Source: Trema orientale (Eukaryota > Streptophyta > Magnoliopsida > Rosales > Cannabaceae). Taken from it: a DNA stretch of 64,000 nucleotides. The stretch's first letter is position 1. The number at the start of each line of letters is the position of its first letter. The DNA lies in the NCBI GenBank assembly GCA_002914845.1, contig JXTC01000095.1:852277-916276 (forward strand), in the 5' to 3' direction. Positions 50,750-62,828 of the stretch are shown piece after piece. Both the position numbers and the translations under genes were made by a program. The notes under the pieces are model-generated. The model was not told where the DNA came from, did no database searches, and worked only from the letters and a program-made list of their open reading frames with translations.

Positions 50750-51679
50750 CTTTTTTTAATCTCAATTTGATCCCTTAACTTTCAAATGTCACATTTTATT
50801 ACTCAAATATATATAATTTTTTGGGTCTCAATTTCGAATTCTAGTCTCTGTTTTGAACAATTCTTTTATTAATTAGTAATAAAAATGAGAAAAATAATAT
50901 AGTTTAAGATAGCATAATGTGGCATTTGAAGGTTTAAGAACCCAACTTAAAACCAAATATGAGGTGTTTCAAAATTATAGACTAAAATCATATTTTAGAT
51001 TATTTCTTACAAACTAAAAATATGATTGAGCTAAAAAATAAAGACAATATTGTTTTTTTACCTAGCAACACTAGATAAGAAAATGTGGTCGCAGGCTTAA
51101 CCTGATTAATAACTACACCCACCTTCAAGATTGAGGTTTAGAGTTCAATTCTCCCGCCGCCAATATTCTATTAAAAAAAAAAAAAAGAGAGGGGCTAGAT
51201 AAGAAAACGAGCTTGGAGAAATAACAAATTATTTCATAAACGACAACATACCTAAAAACGACATTCTGTATCATAAACCACAACAATAATGAAAAGGCTA
51301 CATCTATTTCAAGGGACAATATTTCTTAACCACGTGGCACATTTTTGGAAATTTAAATTATGAAAAACGACAATGACTGTGCAATAAATATTACATAAAC
51401 CACCATATTCCGAAAACGACACTTATTAGCTTCAAACGATAATATTACGAGAGGTAACATATATAAAAAACGACACATACGTTGGAAAACGGCAGTATTT
51501 TTGAAAGAGGGTAGCATATACAACAAAAGACATGGATCTTAAAAACAATTTCAGAGACGACAAAATACTTAAAACGACAAGTGGTATTAAAACGACAAAA
51601 ATTTCAATCAACAGTATAGAATTAAACACGTAAGTTTCTTGTTTTGAATTTGATCCATCCATGTATTGGAATTTGGAAT
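50750..51679. other. Copy A intergenic DNA rich in AACGACA motifs
   Basis: This is non-coding. From about 51190 to 51610 there are many AACGACA/ACGACAA motifs at irregular spacing, also present in copy B (60485-61060). No gene was seen. Confidence 0.6.
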
Positions 51680-54242
51680 TGTAAAATCCCATATTTTTTG
51701 AGGGCAAAATGGTCATTTGACCAGATTTAAAAAAAAAAATTAAATTATATATATATTTTCTCCCTCTCTCTCCCTCGTCGTACTCCCACCCCCCTCCCGA
51801 TCATCTCTCTCTCTCTCTCTTTCTCTTGCGCACGCTCGACCGAGAACTGAGGAAGCCGCCGCCCCGCCTCCAGCTGTCGTCCGGCCAAGCAGACCACCAG
51901 CTAGTCTTCCCTAGGCCACCATGAGCCTGTCGCTGACCACCAGGAACCGCCAGAGCTGCCCACTGTCGCTGGAGAAGGAGGAGTGGTCGTTTTAGAGTTT
52001 TGGCCACCGGCGACTATTCCGGCCACCATTTGACTTGATCTAATCAGGCTCGTTGGACTTGTCTCGTTGAGAGGAATCTCAAGGTATATATTTCACGATC
52101 CCATTTTGCCCGGATTGAAAGTTGCCATTTTTGGGTATTTTGAGTTTCGAATTTTAGTTTTTGATCCAACCGTTAGATTTTGTTTTTGTTGTCATTTTTG
52201 GATTGTACTCTAAAAATAGAGAAGTTTGATATATATATTGACTATATTTGGTGACTAACATGAAAATCAATATCTAACGGCTTAGATTTTGTCTCATTTT
52301 ATGTGTCATCGGTTCGGTGTCGGCCCGGACCCGAATTGGTCGAGTTTTATATCTAACTTAGCTATTTTGGGCATTAGAAATTCAATGGAAAGGTCCACTC
52401 ATTGTTTTGAAACTCCGTGGAGAAGTTGGTTTTTCCCAAGTAAGCGATCGAGGGTGTGGAATTAGTTCCCAGCCCTCTGACGATCGTCCAATCAGTACCT
52501 TGAGCATCCAATAGCGTGGTATCGCTATTCTAGTGAGGTAGGGATTCGGTTACCTCTCTTTTACATCGTTTTGAATAAAAATTATTTTCTGCAACACATA
52601 AGAAGAAATGTGATTTTAGAGCTTTTAAATATCTATGATGGAATTGAATAGTATGATTTATATATTGGATTGCTGTGTGACTTTTCTGAGTACAGGTTAT
52701 TTTTGGGTATATTAAAATAGGGCCATTATGCTGCCTATTTTTCTATAAGACTAAATTAACCATTTTATTAAAAACCAGAGCATCATCTGAACTTGATTTA
52801 CTGTATAGATACTTTATACATCAGTTCAGAGTACACGTATCATAAGATCGCACATGAGTCCCAGGTTAGCATCATGGGGTTTTTACAGTGTAGCGGTACG
52901 GTCCTACCGACGGTGCAGAGTCCGTGAACCCGCGTGGGGTATTTCTTCTCATTACCTCCCCATTTGGCAGGCGTAGGCAATACGATTGCCCCTCCAAGTT
53001 TGGTAGGTGACACACGGGTGTCCCCTCCGGTTTTGGGCTAGGTGTCAGGCAGGTTGTATGGCACACGTAGTGCCAACACCCTGGTTTCCATTGATGAGAG
53101 GTGGTGAACTCATGGGTATTGGTGGATTTGTGTCATGTGTTTGTGGACTGATTAGTTTTGAGATATTATGTTTTCTGTACATATATATGTGTATGTGCAT
53201 ATGGACTATCAGTTTTGGATATGTTTATGAATATATGCACATATGGTTTTGCAAAGGTATTTTGGATTAAACTAATGATGCATGGGTTTTCCATCACTAA
53301 AAAAGTTTTTAAATGAGGTAATAGTTTCTCTACTGAGCTTTCGAGCTCACCCCTTCTTTTTCCTCCCTTTCAGGTGGTTCATTTGAGTTAGTTGTCTCAT
53401 TGGCGGGGTAAGTCGCTTAGCTTACCCTCGTGAATTTGTGTCACGTGTTTGTGGACTGATTGGATTTGAGATATTATATTTTCTGTACATATATATGTGT
53501 ATGTGCGTATGGACTATCAGTTTGGATATTTTTATGAATATATGCACATGTGGTTTTGCAAAGGTATTTTGGATTAAACTAACCATGCATGGGCTTTCCA
53601 TCACTAAAAAAGTTTTTAAATGAGGTAACAGTTTCTTTACTGAGCTTTCGAGCTCACCTCTTCTTTTTCCTCCCTTTCAGGTGGTTCATTCGAGTTAGTT
53701 ATCTCGTTGGCGGGGTAAGTCGCTTGGCTTACCCGCGTGGTCCTATTCCTTATTGGTTGGTACCTTTCTTTGTCTCACTCTTTCCCCATGTTTAACTGTT
53801 TAGCCAAGTTCACTGATTCTACTAAGTGAATATATGAGGATGTATTTACTACTATTTAAGGATTTGGTGTATAATTGGGGTACTATAGTTCCCAAGGAGA
53901 ATATTTTTAAAGTTCAAAGTACTTGGAATTTTGAAAAGCCTTGTAAGTTAAATTTTTGACATTTGGATTCAAGATTTGAAAAATCTATTAAATCAACACC
54001 GTAGTTTTATTAAACCAAGTTTTTGTACAACTTGATTATGTTTTTCTTGAATTTTAATTGGTCTATCTACTTTTATAAATCAAACTAAAGATAGACTCCT
54101 TATATAGAATTTCTAATGATTTGAGGACTAAAATACAAAATTCAAGTACTTGATTTTCTCCGAACTTTTTAAAATTCTTTATTTATCATATTTTATACTC
54201 AAAATTACCAAAAGTCGCAACCTTGGGTTTTAGGTCGTGACA
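51680..54242 (-). mobile_element. Solo LTR, probably Gypsy type, 2.56 kb
   Basis: Comparison with copy B (61000) shows an extra 2563 bp here with TG...CA ends. On the minus strand it starts TGTCACGACCTAAAACCC and ends GGGATTTTACA, as in many plant Gypsy LTRs. Flanks GGAAT (51675-51679) and GGATT (54243-54247) match 4 of 5. There is no internal coding, primer site or second LTR, so it is best read as a solo LTR. It carries CT-rich tracts near 51760-51830, a GC-rich patch at 51840-51970, and a 308-bp internal tandem duplication. Confidence 0.75.
53125..53740. repeat. 308-bp tandem duplication inside the solo LTR
   Basis: The unit containing TTGTGTCATGTGTTTGTGGA through GGCGGGGTAAGTCGCTTAGC occurs twice, offset by 308 bp. 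The second copy starts about 53433 and differs at a few positions. Confidence 0.9.
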
Positions 54243-54694
54243 GGATTCAACATGACAATGTACTTGCGAACGACAACAAATTGGAAAAATGACATTTAAT
54301 TTTAATCGACGCTACTTTCTTTGGAAATTCTTCTCGACAGTGCGAAAATGTATCCACAAACAAAGCTCAGACCCGATCGAGTATGTATATAATGATCAAC
54401 TTCTAAGAAATAGCTTAAGATTCAAAAAATGAAACATTGCATTTAATTTATTCACTTAATTGTTTATTTTAAAGCTTCAATTACATATAATTAGTCATGT
54501 AGACGAATCAGCAACGGTACCGCGAGAGGTGCGTAGTAGTAAATTTTCTTGTGAAGTAATTACAAAAAACAGCTAATTAGGCCTACAAATTTAAGTCACT
54601 GACGACATTTTTTTCTTAATTTCAAACTTTGAACAATCAAGTAAAATGGACTTAACAAAACTATTCTAGCCAGCTAGGCTTAAATTAAAATTTA
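54243..54694. other. Copy A: 3' flank of the thaumatin-like gene
   Basis: This non-coding sequence aligns with 61000-61401 of copy B. It contains a few AACGACA motifs and AT-rich sequence that probably includes the 3' UTR. Confidence 0.6.
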
Positions 54695-56490
54695 TTAGTC
54701 AATACAAATAGAACATGAGAATATGGAACAACAAGTGCAGGTGCATGGATGAAGCTCGCACTTGGATTTTAGGTAGCGACGGCGCCATATCCAAATCATC
54801 AACACAATCCCTATTACTGCAGCCGCAACACCGACTCCAGTTATAAAATTTGAGTTCACTTCTTTCTTCCCATAAAGCCCATCCGACGGCCCATTGTTAT
54901 TGTTCTGATCTTGTGGAATGATATTACTGCATCAAGTTGGGAATATCTAATTAATTCGTTCGGATCATTATTTTATTCGAAAGTAGGTACCATTACGTAA
55001 TGTCAAAGTTATGGCTATATATATATGATTAATCACTCTATTGGGTTCCCTATAATAAGCCGTTATGAAAGTCTCTTAATATCTAAATTTTGAAATTGTG
55101 TGTTTCAACTCTTAAAATTGTAACAAAGTTTCATGCATCCTAGTGATCTTTAAGATTTTTGTTTAATTTTTCAATGCAAAGAAATTAAAAGTTAAGAAGA
55201 AAAAAGAGAGAGAGAGTTTTTCAAAAATTTAAGTGAGGGTCAATATTATTAGAATAAATTAATTATGGTATCAATGGAATTATTATTATTGCACCTTGGA
55301 ATATGAATTCAGAGAACAATTTAAAAAAATTCAATACATAATGCTACGAAATATATCCTGTCTTTATACCATGTAAACTAACAAAACAACTGTTATACGA
55401 CATCCGGGAACTAGACACTTTTTTTTTCGGTTATCTGGGCATTAGTTTTGGTTATCTGTGGGCATTAGTCTGGGAATTGGACACTTCTTATTTTTTTTCC
55501 TTTGTTTTTTAAAATAGAAAAAAATTATATGATTGTTCAAATTTTAACCATGGTCACATGATTATGTGAGTTACCTAATTACAAGAAACTTATAGCTCCC
55601 ATAGGGGAAAAAAAAAAAAAAAATTTCAGTAAGATTTTACTTACCCAGTACCGGTACTGCCAGTGGATTGGAAACCGGAAGGACAGAAATGGACGGCGTA
55701 ATCCACAGATTGGCATGTAAAGCTGCTACTGTTATCACTAGCAGATGTTTGAGCTTGAGGGCACGATTTCTTGAATAAGTTCGAGTTAGAATTAGGGTCA
55801 CAATCAGCAGGCGCTGTTGACGCGCCGCCGCACGCGCTCTTTATCGCCACGGTTTCGTTACCGGTGGCGGACGTAACTCGGAGCTCCTGAGGAAAATTAT
55901 TCGAGTTGGAATCAATGACGCATCCGACGGTCCCGCAATTTTGGCTTCCGGTCCCTCCCTGCGGCACCACCATCATCGGAAGGTTGTCCAACCATCAGTC
56001 AGGGTGAAGTCCGCCTTGGTGGCCGGCGGAGATAATTGTCCGCCGCCGCATTGCACGGTGGAGGTGCCGCAGTCGCCGGTGAGGCAGGTGAAATTACCGG
56101 CGGCGTCGGCGGCGCACTGGGTTCGTCCCCACAGTTGGCCGGACCAAGTAGATGGTACGGAGATGGCCAACGAGTCGCCCGGGCTGAGGATGAAGCCGGC
56201 CGGGGAAAGCGGCGGCGAACCGGGGTTTGATAGAATGGCCGGCCATATGTTGTAGTTGCAAGTGTTAATGATTGTGAACGTAGCTGAATTTGTGCCTGCA
56301 TGCATGTAAATTACAAATTTAATTAGAGCATAGATAGTAGAAATTTGTGCACATTAACTAACATATGTGACAAATAAATTCGAAATAAAAACGAGAAAAA
56401 TGAATTAATTGATAATATGCACAAAACCATACCCGGCAAGAATTGAAGAAGAAAGGGAAGAAAGATCAGAATTTGGGTAGAGAAAGCCAT
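54695..56490 (-). pseudogene. Thaumatin-like protein (PR-5) with membrane-anchor tail, frameshifted
   Basis: Thaumatin-like proteins are secreted defence and stress proteins. Three exons read: 56490-56433 (signal peptide MAFSTQILIFLPFLLQFLPG), 56295-55645 (thaumatin domain) and 54926-54695. The domain shows TFTIINTCNYNIWPAILSN, WSGQLWGRTQC, CLTGDCGT and the conserved Cys pattern. Near 55985-56000 the frame shifts. After ADFTLTDG the first frame hits a stop, and NLPMMVVPQGG continues in another frame. The conserved stretch that normally precedes DG-NLP (D-F-Y-D-V-S type, part of the acidic cleft) is also missing. Exon 3 encodes a linker, a transmembrane helix (FITGVGVAAAVIGIVLMIWI), a basic stop-transfer RRRYLKSK and a short Cys-rich tail. 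The change could be a true mutation or an assembly error. Confidence 0.88.
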
Positions 56491-57239
56491 ATTGATGTCA
56501 CTCAATTATTGTTCTACCCTGTCTTCTAAAAGCAAGTCTCTTGATTTATGCTTTATTAATTAATTTTAGGATTATAATTGATTAATCGTACTAGTTTTTT
56601 TTATTAAGCCTGAAATTATGATATCAGTATGTATATATTTGAGTACTCTAGTTATTCTTTTCCCGGAATATCTTTTCTATTAATTCGGTCCGGTACTAAT
56701 TAACGAATAAATGAATAAGTAAAGGATGTATAAGTAGTACTAACTAGTCAATAGAAAAAATGAAAATGAAAGCAGAAAAAGAAAGAAGGAAAGAGAGAAG
56801 AAAGTGTTTGTAATTGATTGGTCTACTTTTGTTGACTGGCTCATTCAACTGACCTTTCAATTCTAATCCCATGTGTAGGGTTCCTACCCCGCAAAGCAAG
56901 AAATATGGTACGAGTTGACCTTGTTTGGGAAAATATTCCAAGCAAGAAGTAGTTTTTTTACTTTCAATATTTTGTTTAATTTTGTTTCCATGAAGTTGAC
57001 AGTCCAACTCATGATTAAACAAATATGGTAGCTCAAAAAATTAACAAAAACTAATGACAATTTGGAAAAACATATAACTCTCAAATATAATACGTAACGG
57101 TGGGCAGATCCTAACGATATGTGTTCACATAACGTAGAGACCTATGTTGATTAGCTGTGTATCTATATGCTTTAATCTAGATAAAATTATCCGTATTTCA
57201 AATTGTATATATTATAATATTTTTGCTGAGATAATTTAA
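56491..57239. other. Upstream region of the thaumatin-like gene
   Basis: AT-rich and without recognisable coding. It presumably holds the former promoter of the minus-strand gene. Confidence 0.45.
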
Positions 57240-57684
57240 TATATAATAGTTCAGTTATTTGGGACAACTCTGGTTTTGTCATAGCCGCTGTGGCAAAAAA
57301 ATATCATTGGCTCTTAAACCCAAAGATCGCTGAAGCGGCTGCTCTAGCCTTCGGACTGCAATGGACTAGAGGAGTTTTCCCCTCCCTTGAAGCAGTGGAA
57401 TTGGATGCCCAAGCGGTAATCACTGCCCTTAAAAATGTCCACACATATCGATCTGAACCAGGATATTTCCTTGATGATGTTAACAGTTTATTGACTACAT
57501 TTCTAGGTATTTCTGTTAGCTATGTCTATAGAGTGTAACTATGTAGTTCATAGATTAGCTAAATTAGCGCTTAGACTAGACGTTGAACTCTCTTGGATGG
57601 AGGAAATCTCTCATCCTATTTTGTCTATTGTAATCTCTGATTGTCCTTTAATGCAGACTTTTTCTCAAAAAAAAAAAAAAAAAA
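57240..57684 (+). mobile_element. 5'-truncated LINE: RNase H-like C-terminus plus poly-A
   Basis: The translation reads KIAEAAALAFGLQWTRGVFP and LEAVELDAQAVITAL, the E-x-x-A and D of the RNase H-like domain at the C-terminus of plant LINE polyproteins. In a shifted frame ECNYVVHRLAKLAL follows, with the conserved N-x-x-A/V-H-x-L-A motif. An 18-A tail lies at 57667-57684. One frameshift separates the two parts. The truncated 5' end and poly-A are typical of target-primed insertion. Target duplications were not resolved. Confidence 0.85.
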
Positions 57685-57884
57685 CTACACTCGTGAATAG
57701 TACATTCAAAATGCCCCATGGGCCGTGAATTTAGGAGGGTTGTAATAATTAAAAATTAATTATACATATATATTTAGTACGGATCATTGATGTTTCCCAA
57801 GTTGCTTTGGAGTGGCTAAACTTTTATTCTTTTGACAAGTACCACCCCCATAAAGATACATGGATACGTAGTATATACATATAA

Positions 57885-58110
57885 GGGTTGCCAATTCAAT
57901 AGGTATTTTTTTTTTAGTATTTTTTTTAACCGTTGGATCATTATTTAATGGTGATCTAACGGCTATAATGAGGTGTATGAAAAGACGTGTATTATTAATG
58001 TTATTTTTCTCTCTTATTTTTTATTATAAAAAAATATACATGATAAATTTTCATTGATCAAAATAATACCTATATACAGGTAAAAAAAAAAACCTACTAG
58101 ATTGGTACCC
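57885..58110. mobile_element. Small MITE with GGGTTGCCAATTC-type ends, copy 1
   Basis: Left GGGTTGCCAATTCAATAGGT and right read inward GGGTACCAATCTAGTAGG, each followed by a T-run, are inverted repeats. The interior contains AACCGTTGGATCATTATTTA. It is 226 bp and non-coding. Confidence 0.65.
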
Positions 58111-58931
58111 ATATATAACTACATCCATATTTCTTCAATTTAAAGTTTTAAACTAATGAAACTATATATAATTTTTGAGTTACAAAAAAAAAAAAAAAAA
58201 AAAAAGAAACAGACACATACTATAAGTTTTTGGGGGAAAGCTAATTATAGAGTAGTTGTTGTGGCTTTTGTCGGCTTTCGATATTGCTTGTAGGATCGTG
58301 GGAATAAAATATAAATTGTAATATAAATTGTAATTAATTTTATTCAGCTCGACCTATAAAAACTAAGCTAATTAATCATTACAAGTCAAATTTCTACAAT
58401 ATATGTATTTTTTCTCCTTGATTTGCTTCAATTGTTCGTTGCAATCGGGCTTGTGACAGAGTGTGTCGTTTATCGTTGAAGGACACGTGGACCTATTAAA
58501 TACATTCCCATTTAGCTATGCTAATTGCCCCCTGTCACGTACCAATCAATACAGGGGACTGATATATTCTCATAACAACTTGTTTAATTTCTTTGTTGGT
58601 ACTTATGGAAATTAAGAAACTTCGTACAAATTTTAGAAACCAAAGACAGTAAAATCCGAAACAAGAGAAGACTTCTTTATTAGTATTTTCTGTTTTTATC
58701 TCCACCGGAAAGAAAAAAGCTTCATAACATATTAATGTTTAAAGTATATATTGGTGTGTGAAATCCATGTGGCCTTATGGCCCTTATCCATACTACACAG
58801 CCTAATCAGAACCACACCATGCACGTAAATTTCTTCACGGTACATATTGGGAGCTGGGGTCCATTTTTCTCTGCTGTTACAGTGCAACGCAATTTGCGGC
58901 TTGGGATCTTTGCTTGCGTATATACTTAATG
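58111..58931. other. Intergenic DNA between two MITEs
   Basis: A poly-A run lies at about 58182-58205. No gene was recognised. Just before the second MITE the sequence GGGATCTTTGCTTGCGTA (58905) also occurs on its far side (59242), so a short direct duplication flanks that MITE. Confidence 0.5.
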
Positions 58932-59169
58932 GCACCGTAGGTATATATATTTTTTTATGCATATGTATTGTTTTGCTAAATTAAAATTTATCACGCACAT
59001 TTTTTTATGATAAAACTTAAAAGAAAAAAATATTAAATAATTAGTATTTATTTTTATTTATTTTTTTCTCAACTACTCAAATTTTGATAACCGTTAGATT
59101 ATGATTTGATGACTAAAAAAAAATATATTTATAGATAGATAAAAAAAAATATCTATTGAATTGGTAACC
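58932..59169. mobile_element. Small MITE related to 57885-58110, copy 2
   Basis: The right terminus TATCTATTGAATTGGTAACC and interior AACCGTTAGATTATGATTTG match copy 1 in type. The left end is less certain. It is non-coding. Confidence 0.5.
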
Positions 59170-59954
59170 ATATTTAATCTATGTAAATTCTAATATTGAC
59201 ATATGATTGTGTATATACTTAATCTTTGCATGTGGTTTGGGATCTTTGCTTGCGTACTTTATTTGCTTGAGATTCTATATGATATAACATCAATTCATTG
59301 ATTATGTATTTAAAAAAAAAACAAATCCACTAATTATAACTAAAATATAATATGAAAAATGGATTATAGGACGAGGATTTTAATTGGTTTTCAAATTCCA
59401 ATATTTTATACCTTTTTCTTATTAAAGCGATTGTTTCGTTGGAAGATCTTATTCATTAAATATTTATTTGGTGTAACATGAGCGCATTAAGTAAAGGGCG
59501 ACCCCATTGTCACTTTTTTTTTCCTCCCCACCCCATTAATTAATTATTTATTTACAAACATATATCATCTTATGAATTGATATGAATATCCTCATATAGC
59601 AGTAATTAATTAAAATTCTATTTCTTAGTACACCCCTACACCGAAATATATTATAATATAGTAATTGTATAGTATTTTGGGCAAAATTTTTCTTAAAAAA
59701 AATCAAGATTTTATACAATTCAGTTTTCATAAGAATGGATGAACGAACTATGATTACCGAAAATTTAATTCTCTTTATGATTTAGATTGTAAAGAGGTAA
59801 TATTACATGAATATGTCAAATTAATTTATATAAGGATATAATAGTAAACTACAAAGGATATAATAGTAAACTACAATTATTAAAATTTAAAAACGGAGAT
59901 AGAAGTCAATAAAATGAAAAAAGAATATTTATTAACACATAATTTAAAAAAGGG
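59170..59954. other. AT-rich intergenic DNA
   Basis: No gene or clear element was seen. An 18-bp direct repeat (GGATATAATAGTAAACTAC) occurs at about 59833 and 59855. Confidence 0.4.
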
Positions 59955-60484
59955 GTATGTAGTGTAGTTTTTTCTTCTTTTATGCAGCAATAGTTCTGGA
60001 TGGAAATTTGGAAAAAGGGCTAGAGAGAAACAACAGTTAGTACAAACAACAATATTTAAAAAAAAAGGATGATAATACATAAGAACAACATCTCTAACCA
60101 ACAATGATTTTTAACAAAACCGACAATGTATTGTGGAAATAACTGAAGAAAATCTAAATAAAACACTGAGTTAATCTTATAATTTAGTCCCTGAAAATGA
60201 CAACTTTCTTTCCCCCAATTTTTATTGTGGTCCTTAAAATATCGCTGCTTTTAGTACTAAATCATACTTTAATCTCAATTTCATGCCTTAATTTTCAAAT
60301 GTCAAATTTTTACTACTTGAATTATTATTTGGGGTCTCAATTTCAGATTTAAAATCATAATATGATATTTGAAGGTTTAAGAACCAAACTTTAGATAGTT
60401 TGAGACTCTTCAAAAATATAGAGTAAAATTATATTTTAGATTTTTAATTCCTTACCGACTAGACATATAATTGACCTAAAAAAT

Positions 60485-61060
60485 AAAAACGACAACACTA
60501 GTTAAGAAAATGTCAAGGACTTGAGAAATAACAAATTATTTCATAAACGACAACATACCTAGAAACGACATCATGTATCATAAACCACAACAATGATGAA
60601 GAAGGCTACATGCCTACATCTATTACAAATGACAACATTTCTTAACGTGGCACATGCATTTTCGAAAATTCATATTATGAAAAACGACAACATTGACAGT
60701 GCGATAAATTTTGTATAAACCACCATATTCTGAAACGACATTGTATAACTTTAAACGACAATATTTCTGTGGATAACATATATTATAAACGAGACAGGCG
60801 TTGGAAAACGGCAATATTATTGAAAACGGTAGCATATACAACAAAAGAGAGATGGAGCCAAAAAACGACAACGAATTTCAGAGACGACTAAACACTAGCA
60901 ACGACAACATATCGAAAGCCGACAGAATACCTCGTAAATGTCAATCAACAGTATAGCAACACGTAAATTTCTTGAAGTGACCCACGTACCGGAATTTGGA
61001 GTCAACACGACAATGCACTCTCGAACGACAACGAATCGGAAAAACGACATTGAATTTTAT
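60485..61060. repeat. Irregular array of AACGACA motifs
   Basis: About a dozen copies of ACGACA, mostly AAACGACAAC/T, occur in under 600 bp, nearly all on the same strand. Examples are at 60487, 60546, 60564, 60682 and 60734. The paralogous stretch in copy A (51230-51610, 54255-54310) also has them, and a CACTA-like end at 5341-5506 does too. This may be a subterminal-repeat relic of a CACTA element. Confidence 0.65.
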
Positions 61061-61401
61061 CGACACAATTTCTTTTGTGAATTCTTCCTTGACGGTGTGA
61101 AAATATATCGACAAACCAAAGCTCAGACCCAAGGCTATATATAATCAACTTCTAAGTAATAGCTTAAGATTCAAAACATTGCAATTAATTTATTCACTTA
61201 ATTGTTTATTTTAAAACCTCAATTACACATAATTAATCATGCAGATGAATCAGTAACGGTACTGCCAAAAGTAGCGTACATTTTCTGTGAAGTAATTACA
61301 TGAAACAGCTAATTTAAGTCCACAAATTTAAGTGACTAACAACATTTTTTCTTAATTTCCAAATTTGAACAATTAAGTAAAATGAACTAAACAAAATTAT
61401 T

Positions 61402-61657
61402 CTAGCCAGCTAGGCTTAGTTTATTTTTTTTATGATCAATACAAATAGAACATGAGGATAAGTTACCAGTGCAGGTGGATGGATGAAGCTCGCATTTGGA
61501 TTTTAAGTAGCGACGCCATTTCCAAATTATCAACACAGTACCTGTTACTGCAGCCGCAACACCGACTCCAATTATAAAATTTGACTTCATTTCTTTCTTC
61601 CCAAAAAGCCCATCCGACGACCCATCACTATTGTTCTGATCTTGTGCAATAATATCA
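61402..61657 (-). pseudogene. Orphan last exon of a duplicated thaumatin-like gene
   Basis: This is homologous to exon 3 of the gene at 54695-56490. It starts after a splice acceptor (GTGGCAG) at 61658. It encodes the linker DGLFGKKEMKSNF, a transmembrane helix (IIGVGVAAAVTGTVLIIW), KWRRYLKSKCELHP and a longer tail ending NKLSLAG. Relative to copy A it has a one-residue in-frame deletion in the RRR cluster and a lost stop. No thaumatin-domain exon follows before the end of the window, so it is either a fragment or continues outside. Confidence 0.85.
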
Positions 61658-62786
61658 CTGCCACGCATCAAGTTGGGAATAGCTGTTTCGTTAGGATCAT
61701 TATTTTGTTCAAAAGTAACATTATATAATATCAACTAGATATAGCTATATACATAGGATTAATCAGTGTATTGGGATCCCTAACAAGCTAGTATCAAAGT
61801 CTTGCTTTAATCTCTCAATTTTTAAATCAAGTGTAGCAACTCTTAAATTTGTAATAAAGTTTCATGCATGTTAGTGATCTTTAAGATTTTTTGTTTAATT
61901 AAAAAAAAAACAAGAGTTTTTCAAAAATTTATTAAGGGTCAATACTATGAGAATATATATATATAAAAAAATACTATGAGAATAAATTGAGGCTATGTTT
62001 GGTAGAAGGGAAAAAGAAGATGAAAAAAAGGTAAGAGGGAAAAGAAAGATGAAAAAGAAAAAATAAGAGGGAAAAGCGGAGAGAAAATGAAAAAATTGAT
62101 TGTTTGGTAAGAAGGAAAAGAGAAAAGAAGAGAAAATAAGAGAGAAAAANATTTTAAAATAAAGTAATTTTTTTCCTCTTTAAAATATTAAACAACGACG
62201 AAGAAAAGATATTTTCCATTCCTGTTGGACAATTTTAACTATTGCAATTAATAATATATCTAGAAAATGAAAAAATATAACAATAACATGTTATAACATA
62301 TGATTTAACAAATAACTTGGATAAAAATAATTATCATGAAGTTAAATCAAATAATATAACAAAATAAATCACAATTAATTTACTATAATAATAATAATGA
62401 TTATAATGACCAAAATAACAAAGGAGTTGAAGGAAACCAAACCGAGTCTTGTGTTTCACACAATTTCCTTAAAACAGTTACGCCTCCTCACCGGGGTGCT
62501 TAGAGGAATGTCAGCAGCGTCTGTTTCCCAGGATAAAACGGTTCACGAATAGCAACGTCGCACCAACTTGCTACTCACAACGAACTGAGCAATGCCCAAA
62601 CTCTATCACCGGAACTCAAGAAAACTTGACCACTCTTATAAGAAAGAACAAGAACTCAAACTCTTTAACTTCTAACTAACTTCTAACTAACTTTTCTTAA
62701 CCACCACAGAGAGAAATGGAAGAGAGGAATAGGCTAAGAAGTATTTTGGTGTGTCTTAGTGTGTCAAAGAATGAAGGAGAAGGTCT

Positions 62787-62796
62787 CCTTTTATAG
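62787..62796 (-). promoter_or_regulatory. LTR TATA box
   Basis: CTATAAAAGG on the minus strand, downstream of the U3 repeats. This is a good plant TATA consensus in the expected LTR position. Confidence 0.7.
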
Positions 62797-62828
62797 TCTT
62801 CATGAGGGAACTAAGCCATTAACATCTC

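Larger units (their letters stand above)
44610..55450. repeat. Paralogous segment, copy A (interrupted)
   Basis: Pieces of this stretch align in order with 59955-63500. Examples are TTCTTTTATGCAGCAATA (44618 and 59978), ATTGTGGTCCTTAAAATATC (49733 and 60225), ATAAACCACAACAAT (51273 and 60580) and the thaumatin-like last exon. Large transposons interrupt copy A at 44866-49494, about 49772-50749 and 51680-54242. It represents an old local duplication that includes part of a thaumatin-like gene. Confidence 0.8.

Noticed and set aside
51801-52007. 68-codon minus-strand ORF rich in Arg/Gly/Trp
   Set aside because: It lies in the GC-rich part of the solo LTR, has no recognisable domain, and appears to be chance.
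55941-56301. Several 64-104-codon ORFs in the GC-rich block
   Set aside because: They are other-frame shadows of the thaumatin-like exon 2, whose high GC removes stops.
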